64,000 bases of DNA from VRUE01 sp963702705 (GCA_963702705.1 CAVPDR010000002.1:868001-932000); one strand, 5' to 3'; positions 39,456-46,929 are shown, counted from the stretch's first letter. Program-made: numbers and translations. Notes: generated by a model not told the origin, from the sequence alone.

Positions 39456-39878
39456 CTACTTGACGTCCACGCCCATCGAGCGGGCGGTGCCGGCGATGAT
39501 TTTCGAGGCGGCGTCGAGGTCGTTGGCGTTGAGGTCGGGCATCTTGCGCTCGGCGATCTGGCGGACCTGGTCCATCGAGATCGTCCCCACCTTGTTGACG
39601 TGGGGCTCGCCGGAGCCCTTCTTGATCCCGATCGCCTCCTTGATCAGCACCGCCGCCGGGGGCGTCTTGGTGATGAAGGTGAAGGAGCGGTCCTCGTAGA
39701 CGGTGATTTCGACCGGGATGATCGTCCCGCCTTCGGACTGGGTCTGGGCGTTGAACGCCTTGCAGAACTCCATGATGTTGACCCCGTGCTGGCCCAGCGC
39801 CGGGCCCACCGGAGGGGCCGGGTTGGCCGAGCCGGCCGAGATCTGCAGCTTGATCTGTGTGAGGACTTTTTTCGCCAT
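39456..39878 (-). CDS. rplK: 50S ribosomal protein L11
   Basis: A 140-residue uL11 of the GTPase-associated centre, also needed for RelA activation and the site of thiostrepton action. The Pro-rich hinge ISAGSANPAPPVGPALGQHG and the C-terminal RNA-binding KIIAGTARSMGVDVK fit. The C-terminal domain shows GSGEPHVNKVGTISMDQVRQ. It follows nusG by about 30 bases. Confidence 0.98.
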   Translation of the reverse strand: MAKKVLTQIKLQISAGSANPAPPVGPALGQHGVNIMEFCKAFNAQTQSEGGTIIPVEITVYEDRSFTFITKTPPAAVLIKEAIGIKKGSGEPHVNKVGTISMDQVRQIAERKMPDLNANDLDAASKIIAGTARSMGVDVK

Positions 39879-39906
39879 CGGGATCGGAGAGGGTAGCGGG
39901 CGCCGA

Positions 39907-40431
39907 CTAAATCTTCTTTACCTGGTCGTAGCCGACCTCGACCGGCGTCTCGCGGCCGAAGATCGAGACCAGCACCTTGAGTTTGGCGGCGTCCTCGTTG
40001 ATCTCGGCGATCTCGCCGGAGAAGTCGGAGAGCGGGCCGGAGACGACCTTGACCGACTCGCCGATCGAGAACTGGGCCTGGGTGCGCGGCCGCTCGGCGG
40101 TCTCGCGGTGCAGCAGGCGGTCGACCTCCGGTTTGGAGAGCGGCACCGGCTTGTTGCGCGAGCCGACGAAGCCGGTCACCCCGGGCGTGTTCTTGACCAG
40201 GCCCCAGGCGTCGTCGGTCATCTCCATGTTGACCAGGACGTAGCCCGGCATCGTGCGCTTCTCTTTCGGTTCTTTCTGGCCGTCTTTGCCGAGCTCCATC
40301 ACCTGCTCGGTGGGGACGACGACCTGGCGCACGTTGCGGTTCTGGCTCATCGTCTGAACCCGGTGCTCGAGGTTGTGCTTGACCTTGTTCTCGTGCCCCG
40401 AGTAGGTGTTGATCACGTACCAGCGATACAT
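39907..40431 (-). CDS. nusG: Transcription termination/antitermination protein NusG
   Basis: A 174-residue NusG. The NGN domain starts YRWYVINTYSGHENKVKHNL and includes PGYVLVNMEMTDDAWGLVKN and TPGVTGFVGSRNKPVPLSKP. The C-terminal KOW domain shows FSIGESVKVVSGPLSDFSGE. It lies between secE and rplK as usual. It lacks the long acidic N-terminal extension of some actinobacterial NusG proteins. Confidence 0.98.
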   Translation of the reverse strand: MYRWYVINTYSGHENKVKHNLEHRVQTMSQNRNVRQVVVPTEQVMELGKDGQKEPKEKRTMPGYVLVNMEMTDDAWGLVKNTPGVTGFVGSRNKPVPLSKPEVDRLLHRETAERPRTQAQFSIGESVKVVSGPLSDFSGEIAEINEDAAKLKVLVSIFGRETPVEVGYDQVKKI

Positions 40432-40462
40432 GCTTTTAGAAGCCTTTGTTCGGGGATCCGGC

Positions 40463-40990
40463 TTAGAGGATCCGCTTGACCAGGAAGCTGAAGAGCGCGT
40501 CGAGCGCGCCGAGGTAGGTGGCGGCGACGGCGACGAAGATGATCGTCACTGCGGTCGCCTGGACCAGGGTGTCGCGATCGGGCCACTGGACCTTCTTGAG
40601 CTCCGCCCAGCAGGAGGCGAGGAAGCCGATCACGCCGCCGCGCTGGCGTTCGGCCGAAGCCTGCTTCTGCTTCTTGGCGAGCTGCTCGCTCTCGCGGCGC
40701 TTCTGCTCGTCGCGCTTGCGCTTTTCGCTTTCCTTCAGGGCCTTGGCCTCGGCGCGGCGCTGAGCGCGGGGCGAAGGCTTGGGCGCATCGGGCGTTTCCA
40801 GCGCCGCTTCGGGGGCGCCGACGGCCATGCCGGCCTCGACCGCCTCGATCTCGGCGATCTCGCCGGAGATCGGGACCTGGGTGTCGTGCTGGGCGCGCGA
40901 CTGGGCGCCGCGCTCTTCTCCGGCGCGCTTGAGCTCCTGTTCTTCGCGAGCCCGACGCTCGGCCTTGCGCTGTGCGCGCGTCTTCGCCAT
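40463..40990 (-). CDS. secE: Protein translocase subunit SecE with a long charged N-terminal region
   Basis: A 175-residue protein whose last 60 residues are SecE: GGVIGFLASCWAELKKVQWP, DRDTLVQATAVTIIFVAVAA and a single membrane span near the end. The first 115 residues are a charged, probably coiled-coil extension (RAQRRAEAKALKESEKRKRD). It forms the SecYEG channel with SecY (encoded at 9826-11100). Position between rpmG and nusG is standard. Confidence 0.95.
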   Translation of the reverse strand: MAKTRAQRKAERRAREEQELKRAGEERGAQSRAQHDTQVPISGEIAEIEAVEAGMAVGAPEAALETPDAPKPSPRAQRRAEAKALKESEKRKRDEQKRRESEQLAKKQKQASAERQRGGVIGFLASCWAELKKVQWPDRDTLVQATAVTIIFVAVAATYLGALDALFSFLVKRIL

Positions 40991-40995
40991 CGGAG

Positions 40996-41160
40996 CTAGC
41001 GCGTCTCCTTATGCGCCGTGTGGTGTCCGCACCAGCGGCAGAACTTGCGCAGCTCGATGCGATCCGGCGAGTTTCGCCTGGACTTGTTCGTCTGATAGTT
41101 GCGCCGCTTGCAGTCTTCGCAAGCCAGCGTCACCGCAATGCGGACATCTCCGCGAGCCAT
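40996..41160 (-). CDS. rpmG: 50S ribosomal protein L33
   Basis: A 54-residue bL33. MARGDVRIAVTLACEDCKRR, NYQTNKSRRNSPDRIELRKF and CRWCGHHTAHKETR show the two CxxC zinc pairs of the zinc-binding form. It is the first gene of the secE-nusG-rplKAJL-rpoBC block; its ATG lies at 41160 and secE starts six bases after its stop. Confidence 0.96.
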   Translation of the reverse strand: MARGDVRIAVTLACEDCKRRNYQTNKSRRNSPDRIELRKFCRWCGHHTAHKETR

Positions 41161-41339
41161 GTGTATCCCTCGATTACTTACGCGCCGTTACAAGGAAAAA
41201 CCCCGGGCCGAGGCACGAGGCTGGACCGAAGAATAGCGCTCGGCGAGCGGCGGCGACGCGCGGCGTCGGAAGGCCCTCCCACGCTCCGCAGCGCCTTCGG
41301 ATCACCATCAGCCTAGCCTGCCGGACGTCTCTGCTAATG
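41161..41339. promoter_or_regulatory. Divergent promoter region between rpmG and the ArsR operon
   Basis: 179 bases separating rpmG (minus strand) from the ArsR gene (+ strand). Both transcription units must start here. I see no convincing -35/-10 elements beyond AT-richer stretches near the two ends (GATTACTTACG near 41,172 and TCTGCTAATGTTAACC near 41,335). Confidence 0.4.
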
Positions 41340-41355
41340 TTAACCAAATGGTTAA
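41340..41355 (+). promoter_or_regulatory. Palindromic operator overlapping the ArsR start codon
   Basis: TTAACCAAATGGTTAA is an inverted repeat (TTAACC / GGTTAA) whose centre contains the ATG at 41348. Such an imperfect AT-rich palindrome at the start of an ArsR-family gene is the expected self-operator. It would also block translation initiation if bound or folded. Confidence 0.65.
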
Positions 41356-41659
41356 TGATTCATTCAGGGCGCTCTCGCATCCGATCCGCCGTGGGATCGT
41401 CGAACGCCTCGCCGTTGGCCCGGCGACCGTCGGCGAAGTCACCCGCGACTTTGGCGTCTCCAAGCCGGCAATTTCCAAGCACCTGAAGGTCCTGGAGGAG
41501 ACGGGCGTCGTCAGCCGGGTAGTGGAAGGACGGACGCACAGGCTCTCGCTCGAGCCCAAGGTGCTCGACGAGGCCGCCGAGTGGATGGATCGCCAGCGCG
41601 CCCACTGGGAGCGCCTGTTCGATGTCGTCGATGAGTACTTGAAGGAGGAACCGAAATGA
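41348..41659 (+). CDS. ArsR/SmtB-family winged-helix regulator
   Basis: 103 residues. MVNDSFRALSHPIRRGIVER, then a helix-turn-helix (VGEVTRDFGVSKPAISKHLK) and a winged turn (VVSRVVEGRTHRLSLEP). No Cys metal site is visible, so it belongs to the group paired with AHSA1/SRPBCC proteins rather than to metal sensors. The stop overlaps the next start (ATGA at 41656). Likely represses its own operon through the palindrome over its start codon. Confidence 0.9.
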   Translation: MVNDSFRALSHPIRRGIVERLAVGPATVGEVTRDFGVSKPAISKHLKVLEETGVVSRVVEGRTHRLSLEPKVLDEAAEWMDRQRAHWERLFDVVDEYLKEEPK

Positions 41660-42393
41660 AGATGCCGCCGATCGTCTCGCCACAGGAGTGGCAGACCGCT
41701 CGCGAGGAGCTGCTGGTCAAAGAGAAGGAGTTGGTCCGCGCACGCGATGCGCTGGCCGCCGAGAGGCGCCGGATGCCGAGGATGGCCGTGGAGAAGGAGT
41801 ACCGATTCGAAGGGCCGGGCGGTCCGGCCAGCCTGCTCGACCTGTTCGAGGGGCGCCGTCAGCTGATCCTCTACCGCTTCTTCTTCGAGCCGGGCGTCGC
41901 CGACTGGCCCGAGAGCGGTTGCCGTGGCTGCTCGTTCATGGCCGACCAGGTGGCGCACCTCGCGCACCTGAACTCGCGCGACACGACGTTCGCGAACGTC
42001 TCGCGCGCGCCGCAGGCCGATATCGAGCGCTGGAAGACGCGGATGGGCTGGGAGATGCCCTGGTACACGATCACCGACGACTTCGACGCGGACTTCGACG
42101 TCGACGAATGGCACGGCACCAACGCCTTCTACCGCGACGACGAGGACCGGATCTTCCGCACCTACTTCGTCGACAAGCGCGGCGACGAGGCGCTAGGCAC
42201 CGCCTGGGCCTACCTCGACATCACCGCGCTCGGCCGCCAGGAGAAGTGGGAGGACTCGCCCGAGGGCTATCCGCAGAGCGAGCCCTATGCGTGGTGGAAC
42301 CTGCACGACGAGTATGACGAACCGACGGTGCACGAGGCGGCGCTGTCCGCGGCGGCCGACTCGCAGCGCGGCTCGAGGAGCCCGCGCTCGTGA
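41656..42393 (+). CDS. DUF899 family thioredoxin-like protein
   Basis: 245 residues. MKMPPIVSPQEWQTAREELL and the sequence ESGCRGCSFMADQVAHLAHL, with the CxxC-like CRGCSF motif, identify the DUF899 family, which has a thioredoxin-like fold and unknown function. The final part DEYDEPTVHEAALSAAADSQ is variable. It is coupled by ATGA to the ArsR gene upstream and by GTGA to the small gene downstream. Confidence 0.88.
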   Translation: MKMPPIVSPQEWQTAREELLVKEKELVRARDALAAERRRMPRMAVEKEYRFEGPGGPASLLDLFEGRRQLILYRFFFEPGVADWPESGCRGCSFMADQVAHLAHLNSRDTTFANVSRAPQADIERWKTRMGWEMPWYTITDDFDADFDVDEWHGTNAFYRDDEDRIFRTYFVDKRGDEALGTAWAYLDITALGRQEKWEDSPEGYPQSEPYAWWNLHDEYDEPTVHEAALSAAADSQRGSRSPRS

Positions 42394-42524
42394 TTCCCCT
42401 GGCCCACGTCGGCGGCATGCCCGTGGAGGAGTTCCTCCCTTGGCTGGCCGGTCCCGGCACAGTAGTCGTGGCGCGGGCCTGGCTCGCCGTGCACCTGCGA
42501 CACCGAGGGGGACGAGGCCGGTGA
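42390..42524 (+). CDS. 44-residue hypothetical protein, translationally coupled
   Basis: GTG start at 42390 overlaps the DUF899 stop (GTGA), and its own TGA overlaps the next GTG start (GTGA at 42521). The protein reads VIPLAHVGGMPVEEFLPWLA and ends RHRGGRGR. Its size and helical middle (PGTVVVARAWLAVHLRH) are all that can be said. The double coupling inside a compact operon is the main support. Confidence 0.55.
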   Translation: MIPLAHVGGMPVEEFLPWLAGPGTVVVARAWLAVHLRHRGGRGR

Positions 42525-42964
42525 GCGACGAGACGCTGCACATAGAGCGCACCTTTCGAGCCCCCGCCGAGAGGGTCTTCGGCGCCTGGACCAGCGAGGA
42601 GGTGCTGCGACGCTGGTTCCACGCCGAGCACGACTGGGAGACCCCCGAGGCCCAGGTCGACCTGCGCGTAGGGGGTGCGGTGCGCGTCGTCATGCGCGAC
42701 CCGCACAAGGACGCCGAGCACGGCGGCGGCGGTCACTACACCGAGATCGACCCCCCAAACCGCCTGGCCTTTACCTGGACCTGGGACCACGACGACGACA
42801 AGAGGCAAACGCTGATCGAGCTCGACTTCGAGGAGGCCGAAGGCGTCACGACGGTGCACTTCACCCACAGCGGGCTAAGGGACGAAGAGTCGGTGCGTTC
42901 TCACGAGGAAGGCTGGAGCAATTGCTTCGAGAACCTCGAGCGCGCGCTGGGTGCGGCTGGCTGA
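42521..42964 (+). CDS. AHSA1/SRPBCC-family protein
   Basis: A 147-residue START-like protein. IERTFRAPAERVFGAWTSEE, VLRRWFHAEHDWETPEAQVD and NRLAFTWTWDHDDDKRQTLI are typical of Aha1-C-like SRPBCC proteins, which bind hydrophobic ligands in a deep cavity. These are commonly encoded next to ArsR regulators, as here. The GTG start at 42521 gives the usual N terminus and overlaps the previous stop. It is the last chromosomal gene before the integrated elements. Confidence 0.88.
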   Translation: MSDETLHIERTFRAPAERVFGAWTSEEVLRRWFHAEHDWETPEAQVDLRVGGAVRVVMRDPHKDAEHGGGGHYTEIDPPNRLAFTWTWDHDDDKRQTLIELDFEEAEGVTTVHFTHSGLRDEESVRSHEEGWSNCFENLERALGAAG

Positions 42965-42974
42965 GGCAAGGGAG

Positions 42975-43105
42975 TGCCCTGAGAGAGTCGAACTCTCGAC
43001 CTCCGGCTGAAAAGCTGAGCAGCCGCCGCATGGCGAGTGGTCTTGCGGCGACCATGTGACAGATATGCGACTTGTCCGGTGCGGTCGTTGACCGAAGGTC
43101 AGACG
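42975..43105. repeat. Left attachment site of element 1: degenerate tRNA 3' end plus element end
   Basis: 42975-43014 is an imperfect copy of the tRNA 3' half found at 55538-55580 (shared run TCGAACTCTCGACCTCCGGC). It is followed by about 90 bases (through GACAGATATGCGACTTGTCC) that closely match 47688-47777. This marks the far-left end of the tandem elements. Confidence 0.8.
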
Positions 43106-43112
43106 CTCGACG

Positions 43113-43391
43113 CTAGACAGCGGCGAGGGCCGGCGCGAGGTCGTCGGCAGTCACCTTTACTAAGGCGGGGATCGTGACACGCAGTTCGTCGTGTTGGTCA
43201 AGGATCGCCTGGGCGCCTAGGAGGGTCAGCCCGATGATGCGGTGCGTGCCAGGCGCAAAGCGCAAGACGTGTCCCTCGGGCGTCTCCTCTCCCTCAGCCT
43301 CCTTCGGCGCGCCAACATGCAGGTACAGCACGTCGCCTTCGGCGTCGTAATCAGCTTGGTCGAACTCCGCAGACCCGATTCTGATGCTCAC
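43113..43391 (-). CDS. DUF2283-like protein
   Basis: About 92 residues starting with GTG at 43391: VSIRIGSAEFDQADYDAEGD, VLYLHVGAPKEAEG and HVLRFAPGTHRIIGLTLLGA. The pattern 'YDAEGDVLYLHV' followed by 'GhTLLGA' is typical of DUF2283, small beta-rich proteins of unknown role often found near toxin-antitoxin genes. Its start overlaps the previous gene's stop (GTGA), so the pair is an operon. Confidence 0.65.
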   Translation of the reverse strand: MSIRIGSAEFDQADYDAEGDVLYLHVGAPKEAEGEETPEGHVLRFAPGTHRIIGLTLLGAQAILDQHDELRVTIPALVKVTADDLAPALAAV

Positions 43392-43660
43392 CTGCTCCAC
43401 GACCGCAGATCTTTCGTTGTGTGCCCTCGGGAAGGACAATCGTGGCGCCGAGCGCAATTCGAATGCTGGCCCCAATCATCGAGAGCCTTGCTGATCGCCC
43501 GCTCCATTTGAGAAGCAACCTGCTCCCCTTCTTCCCGCGCCGCCGACATCAGCAGAGAGTTAGTCTCATGCGGAAATAGGAGCAGTCCTCCGATTACGAG
43601 CAGAGAGACCAAGCGGGGTGAGAGGCGAGCCGAAAGCGAGAGCCAATCCAGCAAGGGCAT
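43388..43660 (-). CDS. Hypothetical 90-residue protein with one membrane segment
   Basis: MPLLDWLSLSARLSPRLVSL followed by LVIGGLLLFP is one hydrophobic helix; the rest is polar (AAREEGEQVASQMERAISKA). I do not recognise it. It is supported by the GTGA coupling to the DUF2283-like gene. It could also be a remnant, since the C-terminal third is Arg/Cys/His-rich and of low complexity. Confidence 0.4.
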   Translation of the reverse strand: MPLLDWLSLSARLSPRLVSLLVIGGLLLFPHETNSLLMSAAREEGEQVASQMERAISKALDDWGQHSNCARRHDCPSRGHTTKDLRSWSR

Positions 43661-43743
43661 GAGGTCAAGCCTAGGTTCGAAATCGGCGGATCAAATCAGC
43701 GTTCTAGTGGTCTAGCCCTCGCAGCACTAGCACCGTTGCGTCA

Positions 43744-43971
43744 TCAGTTCGTCGCGAGTTCTGGCTTGAGGACTCGGGTGCTGCCATCAGATGAAACAAG
43801 AACGACTGACAATCCTTCGTCTGCGGCACGCTCAATGTCATGGCCGGCTGAAGGAGCGTCCGCGTCAATGAATGCGGCGCGCTCCGGATAAGGCGAGCGA
43901 CCCTCGATTGCGAGATCGATGGCTTCGTCCATCACCTTGGCGGCAGGAGATCGATTGCTGTCGGCGGTCAT
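43744..43971 (-). CDS. Hypothetical 75-residue protein, second gene of a coupled pair
   Basis: MTADSNRSPAAKVMDEAIDL then AIEGRSPYPERAAFIDADAP, ending VSSDGSTRVLKPELATN. The ATG at 43971 overlaps the stop of the previous gene (ATGA), so I prefer it to an ATG four codons up. Small size, coupling and position in an integrative element suggest an antitoxin-like or accessory role, but no family is recognised. Confidence 0.5.
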   Translation of the reverse strand: MTADSNRSPAAKVMDEAIDLAIEGRSPYPERAAFIDADAPSAGHDIERAADEGLSVVLVSSDGSTRVLKPELATN

Positions 43972-44279
43972 TGCCTTTCCCATCCTTCAATCATCTCGCG
44001 ATATCCGCGCTCGATCTCGGCGATCGCAGCGCGCATTCCTTCTCCAAGGGTACCGCCATGAAAAGCCGTTCCCGGCTCCTTGCCTGCGCTGCGCGAATAT
44101 CGGTGCATCTCATTGTGGCCATGGGCGGCGTCGTAAACGCGAATCGTCTCCGTTCCCTTCTCGATATCGAGCAGCAGAATCACCGCGTAGTCGATGACCT
44201 TGTTGGCCTGCGTCGTGAACTGAACACCCAACAGCGCCCCAAGAGCGTGATCGAGAATCCGGCGGTAATGGGCTCCCAT
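43968..44279 (-). CDS. Hypothetical 103-residue protein, first gene of a coupled pair
   Basis: MGAHYRRILDHALGALLGVQ, ANKVIDYAVILLLDIEKGTE and YDAAHGHNEMHRYSRSAGKE, then GGTLGEGMRAAIAEIERGYR. The conserved-looking HGHNEMHRY motif and the overall fold pattern (short strands, then a C-terminal helix) look like a small enzyme or toxin, but I cannot assign a family. It overlaps the next gene by ATGA, giving a two-gene unit. Confidence 0.55.
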   Translation of the reverse strand: MGAHYRRILDHALGALLGVQFTTQANKVIDYAVILLLDIEKGTETIRVYDAAHGHNEMHRYSRSAGKEPGTAFHGGTLGEGMRAAIAEIERGYREMIEGWERQ

Positions 44280-44445
44280 TTATGCAGACAATAGATCTAC
44301 AGTCGGCCGCCAACGCTAAGCATTCGTCAACCACGCGCGTTGCTGGATCGTAGACGCAGCGTCGGTCCAGTCTTGACTTGCTGAGCCCGAAAACCGGCTC
44401 TGCCAAACACCGCAAGGCTCGCCTCGGCCTCCTCAGCGAGATGAC

Positions 44446-44661
44446 TCAAAAGAAGGACGCAACCCGAATCAAGAGCACTGGCCCAAAATGGAGTTCGAAT
44501 CCCATTGCGATAGCGCCAATGGCAAGCCAACGTCCCGCTACGCCAAGCATGCTCCGCCGTCGCGCCCACCTCCGATCCCGGAGGTCTTCCCGCATCCCCT
44601 CGAGCTCGGCGTCCCCCGCATTGCATATCGTCGAGATTCGGGCCACTTGGTGACAGTTCAA
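44446..44661 (-). CDS. Possible small membrane protein
   Basis: A 71-residue frame: an N-terminal polar part (GDAELEGMREDLRDRRWARR), then one hydrophobic stretch (LGVAGRWLAIGAIAMGFELH) and a Val/Leu/Phe-rich end. No family recognised and no coupling to neighbours. Kept only because the region otherwise lacks genes and the composition is plausible for a membrane peptide. Confidence 0.25.
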   Translation of the reverse strand: MNCHQVARISTICNAGDAELEGMREDLRDRRWARRRSMLGVAGRWLAIGAIAMGFELHFGPVLLIRVASFF

Positions 44662-44672
44662 TCTACGCTATT

Positions 44673-44695
44673 AACGACATGAAAAACGACATGAA
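44673..44695 (+). promoter_or_regulatory. Tandem 11-base direct repeats upstream of the sigma-fusion gene
   Basis: AACGACATGAA occurs twice with a 12-base period (44673-44683, 44685-44695), ending 15 bases before the ATG at 44710. This spacing could mark an operator for the protein's own Xre-type domain or a promoter recognised by its sigma domain. Confidence 0.4.
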
Positions 44696-44709
44696 GGTAT
44701 CATAGCCGC

Positions 44710-45768
44710 ATGCCAGCCGTCATGCGAGACGACGATGCTCGCCTTTCGAAAGCGATGCTTCGCGACATCGAGGATGCCTTGCAGGTCGCTGGGCTGGAGG
44801 AAGAGTCCGAGCTTCAGCTCGCTCCGGATTTCGCTGGGGTCGTCGCAGACGTTCGCGATGTCCTCACCGTGCCGGAGATAGCTGAAGCAACTGGCGTGAA
44901 AGAACGGCAGGTGCACCATTGGGCCAATGGCTCACATAGCCCCAAGGGAGACGCGCGAGATCGCCTCCTCGTACTGCGCCAAGTCATTGGTCAACTCAAG
45001 CTGACGATGGGGAACGAGCAGATCAAAGTCTGGTTGTTCTCGCCGCAGCCCGAGGTTGGGGGCAGGCCTATCGATTTCATAACTACGACGGGCGACAAGG
45101 ATGTGCTGGGCGCCGCACGCGCACTCTCGCTGCGTAGCTCGCTTGACGACAAGTATCTAGTCGAGATTGCTCAGCATGGAAATGCCAGTGCATACGACGA
45201 GCTCGTCCGACGCTATCGCGGCTTTGTTCGCCTAAAGGCATCTTCGTATTTCCTGTTGGGCGGTGATGCTGATGATCTGGTCCAAGAAGGACTACTCGGC
45301 CTCTATAAGGCGATTCGTGACTTCCGAGGAGATCGGGAAGCTAGTTTCCGCAATTTTGCTGAGCTTTGCATCACTCGGCAGCTCATCATCGCGGTCAAGA
45401 ATGCCGTGAGAGAACGCCGGCTCCCAGCGAAAGATCGAGTTTCAGCGTCGCAGGCGTCTCACGATCACCCCGACGACCGAGCCGGAAGGGAATCCTCTCG
45501 GGGCGCAAATTCAGAACCGCCGTCACAGATGCTTGCCAGCGAAGAACTCGAGCGACTTGTCTCCCGCCTCTCAGGTGCGAGCGGAGTCCTGTCCGAACTT
45601 GAGGGCCGGGTTCTCTCGCTCTATCTAGACGGCTATTCGTACCAAGCAACCGCCGAGCAAGTCGGATGCGACATGAAGACTGTCGATGCCGCCCTTCAGC
45701 GCGTCAAGCAGAAGGTAGGCAAACTCCTCGCATCGGGCAATCTGGCTAATGCTGAAAGCAGCGTGTGA
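44710..45768 (+). CDS. Fusion of an Xre/DUF2384 (MbcA/ParS-like) module with a SigH-like sigma-70 factor
   Basis: 352 residues. Residues 50-92 form a helix-turn-helix (VPEIAEATGVKERQVHHWAN, then PKGDARDRLLVLR). Residues 100-140 (EQIKVWLFSPQPEVGGRPID) match the toxin-binding DUF2384 domain of Xre/MbcA/ParS antitoxins. Residues 160-235 are sigma region 2 closest in style to SigH of Bacillus (YDELVRRYRGFVRLKASSYF, ADDLVQEGLLGLYKAIRDFR, FRNFAELCITRQLIIAVKNA). After a Ser/Asp-rich linker, residues 295-345 are region 4 (LEGRVLSLYLDGYSYQATAE, MKTVDAALQRVKQKVG). All parts are in one uninterrupted frame. I infer a mobile-element sigma factor controlled through an antitoxin-like domain. Direct repeats lie just upstream. 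It converges with the gene at 45802. Confidence 0.8.
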   Translation: MPAVMRDDDARLSKAMLRDIEDALQVAGLEEESELQLAPDFAGVVADVRDVLTVPEIAEATGVKERQVHHWANGSHSPKGDARDRLLVLRQVIGQLKLTMGNEQIKVWLFSPQPEVGGRPIDFITTTGDKDVLGAARALSLRSSLDDKYLVEIAQHGNASAYDELVRRYRGFVRLKASSYFLLGGDADDLVQEGLLGLYKAIRDFRGDREASFRNFAELCITRQLIIAVKNAVRERRLPAKDRVSASQASHDHPDDRAGRESSRGANSEPPSQMLASEELERLVSRLSGASGVLSELEGRVLSLYLDGYSYQATAEQVGCDMKTVDAALQRVKQKVGKLLASGNLANAESSV

Positions 45769-45801
45769 TTAAGACAAGTTTCCTTGATCTCCTTTGCGAA
45801 T

Positions 45802-46929
45802 TTATTCGGCATCCCCGCCATTCCCATCGGTTTTCGCGGCTTCGTTAGGAGGTTGGTCAAGGCTAAGGATTGGCGTACCGGATACGTTCATGAACTCAAG
45901 GCCAGGCTGGGCATCGAGGACAATCCGGGCGGCTTCTCGAACCTTTCGATCCGCGCTGGCCTCGTCTGCATCATCGTCGCTGGATTCTGGAATTTCCCCA
46001 GCGCGTACCTCGATGTCATATCCACGATCAATACGTTTAGCGAGACCCTTGAGCGACAGAGTGATCTCGGTAGTGAGCTCGTTAGATCGTCCGGGGTCAT
46101 TTAGTTTTGCCTCATTGACGACTTCCTCAGCTATTTCACGAATCCGGTCTTCCATACCCTCGCTCACGTGCTTCGCGACGCCCTCCAAAGCATCATCCGG
46201 AACATCTTCCTCTGCCAATTTTCGGTGCAGGTTACGGATGTTCAAGATTCGCTCATACGAAGCAAGCAAACGCTCGACTGCCGTTGCCACAACCGCCGCA
46301 ACGGCAGGAGCAGAATCCAGAAAGACCTGGAACTCGGACGACGCTATGGAACGGACGCTAAGTTCCGGACGGTTTTCACCTGCTAGCTCACTGAATGGGA
46401 TTATCAGCTTCTTGAGCTCCACAAACTCTTGACCCAATTGCTCAAGCCCATTATCAACGGTAGTGCGGGGAATCAGGAAGCCGATCTCGAACTCACCAGG
46501 CGAGAGGTCTTCGGCTCCAATCTCGAAAAAACCTAGGGCAGATGAGGCTTGGTCGAGCGAACTCGCCAGACGCTGGACTCGTTGTCGGATCTCGTCAAGT
46601 TCATTCGCGGCAGCGCTTGGGGTGATCTCGTTGGAAGATAGGACTCTCTCGATCTCATCCGCTAGCGCGTCTCCGAGAAGCTCAATAACACCCATCTCCT
46701 CCAGGGCTTGTCTCCATGCTGCCGAAAAATCGTTGCTCGGCACCTCTCGTAGAACCGTGCTCAATTTTTCGCGCGCACTACTAGCCTGTTCCTGCGGGGC
46801 CGGATTGTTGGGAGCCTCAGCCGACTCTCGAAGCCCTTCTACCAGTTGATCCAGGAGATTTGGGTATTGCGTCTCGTTGATCTCGGCCTTTAGAGCCTCG
46901 ACAATGGCGTGGAAGCGTTCGGCGTTCAT
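45802..46929 (-). CDS. Hypothetical 375-residue protein, largely helical
   Basis: I do not recognise it. The first 100 residues are acidic and helical (HAIVEALKAEINETQYPNLL). The middle has a distinctive segment (LSPGEFEIGFLIPRTTVDNG, GQEFVELKKLIIPFSELAGE, RSIASSEFQVFLDSAPAVAA) that looks like a folded domain, followed by helices (VERLLASYERILNIRNLHRK). The last 60 residues are acidic and disordered. No membrane span or Walker motif. Base composition is lower in GC than the core genes. It converges on the sigma-fusion gene with about 30 bases between the stops. Confidence 0.7.
   Translation of the reverse strand: MNAERFHAIVEALKAEINETQYPNLLDQLVEGLRESAEAPNNPAPQEQASSAREKLSTVLREVPSNDFSAAWRQALEEMGVIELLGDALADEIERVLSSNEITPSAAANELDEIRQRVQRLASSLDQASSALGFFEIGAEDLSPGEFEIGFLIPRTTVDNGLEQLGQEFVELKKLIIPFSELAGENRPELSVRSIASSEFQVFLDSAPAVAAVVATAVERLLASYERILNIRNLHRKLAEEDVPDDALEGVAKHVSEGMEDRIREIAEEVVNEAKLNDPGRSNELTTEITLSLKGLAKRIDRGYDIEVRAGEIPESSDDDADEASADRKVREAARIVLDAQPGLEFMNVSGTPILSLDQPPNEAAKTDGNGGDAE

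Larger units (their letters stand above)
44280..44709. other. Mostly non-coding interval upstream of the sigma-fusion gene
   Basis: 430 bases, AT-richer than the core. It holds one weak candidate small gene on the minus strand (44446-44661) and direct repeats at 44673-44695. Nothing else is supported. Confidence 0.5.

Noticed and set aside
44110..44626. Overlapping minus-strand frames upstream of the 103-residue gene
   Set aside because: They overlap each other in different frames with Arg-rich composition and no coupling; only the 44446-44661 frame was kept, at low confidence.
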